Source: Amoebophrya sp. A120 (lineage: Eukaryota; Sar; Dinophyceae; Syndiniales; Amoebophryaceae). Taken from it: a stretch of DNA of 64,000 bases. The stretch is taken from positions 10,272,146 through 10,336,145 of the forward strand of contig CAJINV010000002.1 of the NCBI GenBank assembly GCA_905178155.1, read 5' to 3'. The translations under genes and the position numbers were made by a program. Below the pieces are notes generated by a model, which was given only the letters and a program-made list of their open reading frames with translations, was not told the origin of the DNA and did no database searches. Shown here piece after piece: positions 59,689 through 64,000 of the stretch. The number at the start of each line of letters is the position of its first letter. Within the stretch, counting starts at the first letter, position 1.

Positions 59689-62600
59689 CTGTCAAAGTCT
59701 ACTGACACGGAACTTCTGGAAGTCGACCGATACAGACGCGGTTTCACGAAATTGAATCTCCGCGATTCAAAGGGAGGCCGCTAAACGGTTTTAGAGAGGT
59801 CTTACAAGACCCTTACAAATGCACGCCGTAGCATCGCGCTTAGAGTTTTACGAGACCCCTTTTAAAGGGGTCCCCTAAACGGAATCGCGATGGTGTCGTT
59901 GCTTTTTGAAAAAAACACATCATAGCACCGCGATCATTAGTGAAAAACCAAATTGGGATCTCATTTAGATTATCACATTCATAATCTGCCACGTGGTGAC
60001 GCGCGGAAGCTGTGGACAACGGAGGACCAAAACGGAGTCGATTCAGGATGGATATGTGCCTATTTGCTGTCTTAATAAAGATTTTTTTGAATTATTGAAG
60101 TCATAATCCTCCAGACCATCTCATATCTTATCTCTTCTCTTGCACACCGTGCAACACAAAATCGGCTTCAACGGGATGTTGCTCGCTTTCGACGGGCTGT
60201 TCGGTAAAACGGATGCTCCTTGGCTGTTTTTCTCACCCGCATTCTTATCTCTTCTCCTGCACACCGTGCAACACAAAACCGGCTTCAACACTTTTCCCCA
60301 AAGAATTTCCTTCACGACAACACTCACGACGAATTGCAACCCAGTATTCACATACACGAAATCGGTAAATTTGTCCAAATAGCTCACCGTCTTCGTCTAT
60401 CAAATGCAAACATGCCTGGGTCTGGAAAGTTGGAACTTGTAATGCTGGCGTTACATTCCTGCGAAATCTGTATTGCATGACCAACAAAAGCGGCAGCCTC
60501 TCTTGTCATACAAGAACGCTGTTTCTGATGCGGAATTCGGATTTGATAAAACGTTCTGCAAACTTGTCATGCTTTACTGGATAAGAAAATGGTTCCATCA
60601 CGCACATTTTAGCATCACAAATTTCCAGACCCAGACATATTTAGCATCACAAAAATTTTAGCATCACAAATTTCCAGTGCTGTCAAAGTCTACTGACACG
60701 GAACTTCTGGAAATCGACCGATACAGACGCGGTTTCACGAAATTGAATCTCCGCGATTCAAAGGGAGGCCGCTAAACGGTTTTAGAGAGGTCTTACAAGA
60801 CCCTTACAAATGCACGCCGTAGCATCGCGCTTAGAGTTTTACGAGACCCCTTTTAAAGGGGTCCCCTAAACGGAATCGCGATGGTGTCGTTGCTTTTTGA
60901 AAAAAACACATCATAGCACCGCGATCATTAGTGAAAAACCAAATTGGGATCTCATTTAGATTATCACATTCATAATCTGCCACGTGGTGACGCGCGGAAG
61001 CTGTGGACAACGGAGGACCAAAACGGAGTCGATTCAGGATGGATATGTGCCTATTTGCTGTCTTAATAAAGATTTTTTTGAATTATTGAAGTCATAATCC
61101 TCCAGACCATCTCATATCTTATCTCTTCTCTTGCACACCGTGCAACACAAAATCGGCTTCAACGGGATGTTGCTCGCTTTCGACGGGCTGTTCGGTAAAA
61201 CGGATGCTCCTTGGCTGTTTTTCTCACCCGCATTCTTATCTCTTCTCCTGCACACCGTGCAACACAAAACCGGCTTCAACACTTTTCCCCAAAGAATTTC
61301 CTTCACGACAACACTCACGACGAATTGCAACCCAGTATTCACATACACGAAATCGGTAAATTTGTCCAAATAGCTCACCGTCTTCGTCTATCAAATGCAA
61401 ACATGCCTGGGTCTGGAAAGTTGGAACTTGTAATGCTGGCGTTACATTCCTGCGAAATCTGTATTGCATGACCAACAAAAGCGGCAGCCTCTCTTGTCAT
61501 ACAAGAACGCTGTTTCTGATGCGGAATTCGGATTTGATAAAACGTTCTGCAAACTTGTCATGCTTTACTGGATAAGAAAATGGTTCCATCACGCACATTT
61601 TAGCATCACAAATTTCCAGACCCAGACATATTTAGCATCACAAAAATTTTAGCATCACAAATTTCCAGTGCTGTCAAAGTCTACTGACACGGAACTTCTG
61701 GAAATCGACCGATACAGACGCGGTTTCACGAAATTGAATCTCCGCGATTCAAAGGGAGGCCGCTAAACGGTTTTAGAGAGGTCTTACAAGACCCTTACAA
61801 ATGCACGCCGTAGCATCGCGCTTAGAGTTTTACGAGACCCCTTTTAAAGGGGTCCCCTAAACGGAATCGCGATGGTGTCGTTGCTTTTTGAAAAAAACAC
61901 ATCATAGCACCGCGATCATTAGTGAAAAACCAAATTGGGATCTCATTTAGATTATCACATTCATAATCTGCCACGTGGTGACGCGCGGAAGCTGTGGACA
62001 ACGGAGGACCAAAACGGAGTCGATTCAGGATGGATATGTGCCTATTTGCTGTCTTAATAAAGATTTTTTTGAATTATTGAAGTCATAATCCTCCAGACCA
62101 TCTCATATCTTATCTCTTCTCTTGCACACCGTGCAACACAAAATCGGCTTCAACGGGATGTTGCTCGCTTTCGACGGGCTGTTCGGTAAAACGGATGCTC
62201 CTTGGCTGTTTTTCTCACCCGCATTCTTATCTCTTCTCCTGCACACCGTGCAACACAAAACCGGCTTCAACACTTTTCCCCAAAGAATTTCCTTCACGAC
62301 AACACTCACGACGAATTGCAACCCAGTATTCACATACACGAAATCGGTAAATTTGTCCAAATAGCTCACCGTCTTCGTCTATCAAATGCAAACATGCCTG
62401 GGTCTGGAAAGTTGGAACTTGTAATGCTGGCGTTACATTCCTGCGAAATCTGTATTGCATGACCAACAAAAGCGGCAGCCTCTCTTGTCATACAAGAACG
62501 CTGTTTCTGATGCGGAATTCGGATTTGATAAAACGTTCTGCAAACTTGTCATGCTTTACTGGATAAGAAAATGGTTCCATCACGCACATTTTAGCATCAC

Positions 62601-62690
62601 AAATTTCCAGACCCAGACATATTTAGCATCACAAAAATTTTAGCATCACAAATTTCCAGTGCTGTCAAAGTCTACTGACACGGAACTTCT
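59689..62690. repeat. Satellite: three 991-bp tandem units plus a 29-bp stub
   Basis: Units 59689-60679, 60680-61670 and 61671-62661 begin CTGTCAAAGTCTACTGACAC and are almost identical by eye (one G/A difference noted near the start of unit 1). Each has a hairpin GACCCCTTTTAAAGGGGTC, an internal duplication of about 48 bp (CACACCGTGCAACACAAAA, twice, 115 bp apart) and a degenerate family I introner. The frames of 62-88 codons in each unit overlap on both strands and are not convincing genes. The near-identity suggests recent amplification, or an assembly collapse or expansion. Confidence 0.95.
60398..60642. mobile_element. Degenerate family I introner inside the satellite unit
   Basis: The left arm TATCAAATGCAAACATGCC-TGGGTCTGG is intact. 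The right arm keeps CCAGACCCAGACATATTT but then diverges to repeated AGCATCACAAA instead of GCATTTGATA. Copies recur at 61389-61633 and 62380-62624. No target duplication is recognisable and it lies in no gene. Confidence 0.8.
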
Positions 62691-64000
62691 GCTAGTGAAA
62701 TGCAAATCTCTGCCATTCCATTTTCCACATCGCAGGGGCTTTTTTTCCGCATCGTGTTGTACTTGTTTCATGCGACGGGTTGCGAAAATGGCTATGGCAT
62801 CAACGGCGCTCAATCAGATTCAGAAAACGAACAACAAAAACTTGGACTTTTCAGGTACTGCGGTATGGGGTTAATCACGTTGGCAATCTTGTTTGACGAG
62901 ATGGAGTAACGGTGCCAATCGGGGGAGGTACGGACAGCAGCATCAGCTTCCGATTTCGAAAAAAATTGACGAATCTTGAATCGAAAGTGAACTAAGCCAG
63001 ATGTTGTGGTGAAAAACCAAGTAGAAAAATCCGGATAGATTCATTGTTTCCAAAAGCAAAAGAATAAAACTCAAATAAACTAGAACTAGTGCTTCAGATG
63101 AACTTGTAGCAGTCTTATTTCAACAAGATGAAAGGTTCCAACCTACACCAGGTATTGATTCATTGATTCGTATCTGTCGATGAGCTACGTTTTTGACATC
63201 TTCTATACTTGTGAGAAAGTTTCTGTTTCGACGATGAACTTGATAGCCTAGTCGACTAATTTCGTCACGGTCGCAAAACAAAAACTCCCAAAGTTGGCGC
63301 CCTCCAAGGAATCTTTTAAAGTGCCCAAGGTACACCGACGTCTGCTTTGTATGGATTTTTTGTATTGCAACTGCAACCTTTGATCCTTCTGCTGTCAAAG
63401 TCTACTGACACGGAACTTCTGCTAGTGAGATAATTCTAAGTGATAAAATCTTCCAAGAAAAAAGAGACTCAGTGTCAGCTTTGCTTCCATACAAACTTCA
63501 TCTCTCAGGAATTAACATCGCCAAACAAAGTAGGGCGGGAAAAAAAATAGAGTTGAGTCAGGAAAAACGGAGTACGTGCCAAAAGGCGGGAAAAGTCTGA
63601 CTATTCACAAACAGTCTGCACAAAACCAAAAGCTCAACTTGCTTCGACATAAGGAAGTGCTATAATCTTGTTGCTGTGCTCCAAAAAAAAACCACTTCGC
63701 TGTGTGCGAGGTGGCGAATGAACACACGAAAGGACGCATTTGCTGTTCACTCGAATCTACTTTCCCGGTTGCTCTCTAGAAGAAGCAAAACCGCGCCCGT
63801 CCCCATGCGAAGCCCACGACACCTTCTGCCTACGCAAAGGTTCGCCGTGCGCGGCTCCGTTTCAATTGTTTCAATGCCCGCTCGGAAGGTTTTGATGTTT
63901 CTACGTATCGAGAAGGATGACAAGGCGCACTCGCGGTGCAAAGTGAAAGGCACAGTTGAGCAGTTGTTCACGAATTGATGCCTTTCCATCTTCCCTATCG
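62691..64000. other. Right-edge region, no gene resolved
   Basis: The satellite junction motif recurs at 63392-63427, followed by the same GCTAGTGA as at 62690. Otherwise only short unsupported frames are present. Confidence 0.4.

Noticed and set aside
60121-62643. Repeated frames of 62-88 codons with a Cys-containing motif (LCCTVC) in the satellite
   Set aside because: The Cys motif is the translation of the duplicated 48-bp block; frames overlap on both strands and there is no start context or splice support.
1-64000. CRISPR arrays or bacterial operon features
   Set aside because: The 11-mer and 991-bp repeats are directly tandem without unique spacers of regular length, and the genes are intron-bearing eukaryotic genes.
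1-64000. Dinoflagellate spliced-leader RNA gene
   Set aside because: I looked for the conserved leader core by eye in spacers and the satellite and did not see it; a search with the exact leader would settle this.

Overview
Eukaryotic nuclear DNA, most likely from a parasitic dinoflagellate of the Amoebophrya (Syndiniales) type. The reasons are: every gene I can support lies on the minus strand (at least 14 genes in 57 kb); coding regions are long and densely packed; canonical GT-AG introns are short (84 to 277 nt); and 13 coding-sequence interruptions are introner-like elements with terminal inverted repeats and 5-bp target duplications, many without GT-AG ends. Non-canonical introns made of introner elements are known from Amoebophrya. 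The assignment is an inference; no rRNA, tRNA or spliced-leader gene was found to fix it.

Layout, left to right, all minus strand. A CEP164-like WW-domain gene runs off the left edge (1-841). A very large VWA-domain membrane protein follows (1901-8836), then an unknown coiled-coil protein (9613-11553), two partly resolved small-exon genes (12359-12926 and 13478-14475), and a 2129-residue Pumilio-family RNA-binding protein (14571-21981). Next come a PAN/apple-like type I membrane protein (25056-28737), a peptide:N-glycanase with thioredoxin and jacalin-lectin domains (30022-36479), polynucleotide kinase 3'-phosphatase (37381-40144), two unknown proteins (40666-42729), a tail-anchored CCCH zinc-finger protein (45177-48253), a Gln-rich protein (48368-49453), an unknown conserved-looking protein (50700-51754), a Pro/Gln-rich coiled-coil protein (52024-54599) and the MO25/CAB39 kinase scaffold (55140-56896). 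From about 57 kb onward I see no gene; this part holds a satellite of three near-identical 991-bp units.

The genes do not form one pathway. DNA-end repair (PNKP), glycoprotein quality control (PNGase), mRNA control (Pumilio, CCCH) and kinase scaffolding (MO25) sit beside lineage-specific surface or low-complexity proteins. What unites the window is its mobile DNA. Five families of short introners, unrelated in their terminal repeats but sharing internal words, interrupt eight genes, and in every case exact removal of element plus one target copy restores the reading frame. Two larger foldback elements (1.6 kb in a PNGase intron, 1.28 kb in the 5' coding region of the Pro/Gln-rich gene) and a satellite that has captured an introner complete the picture.
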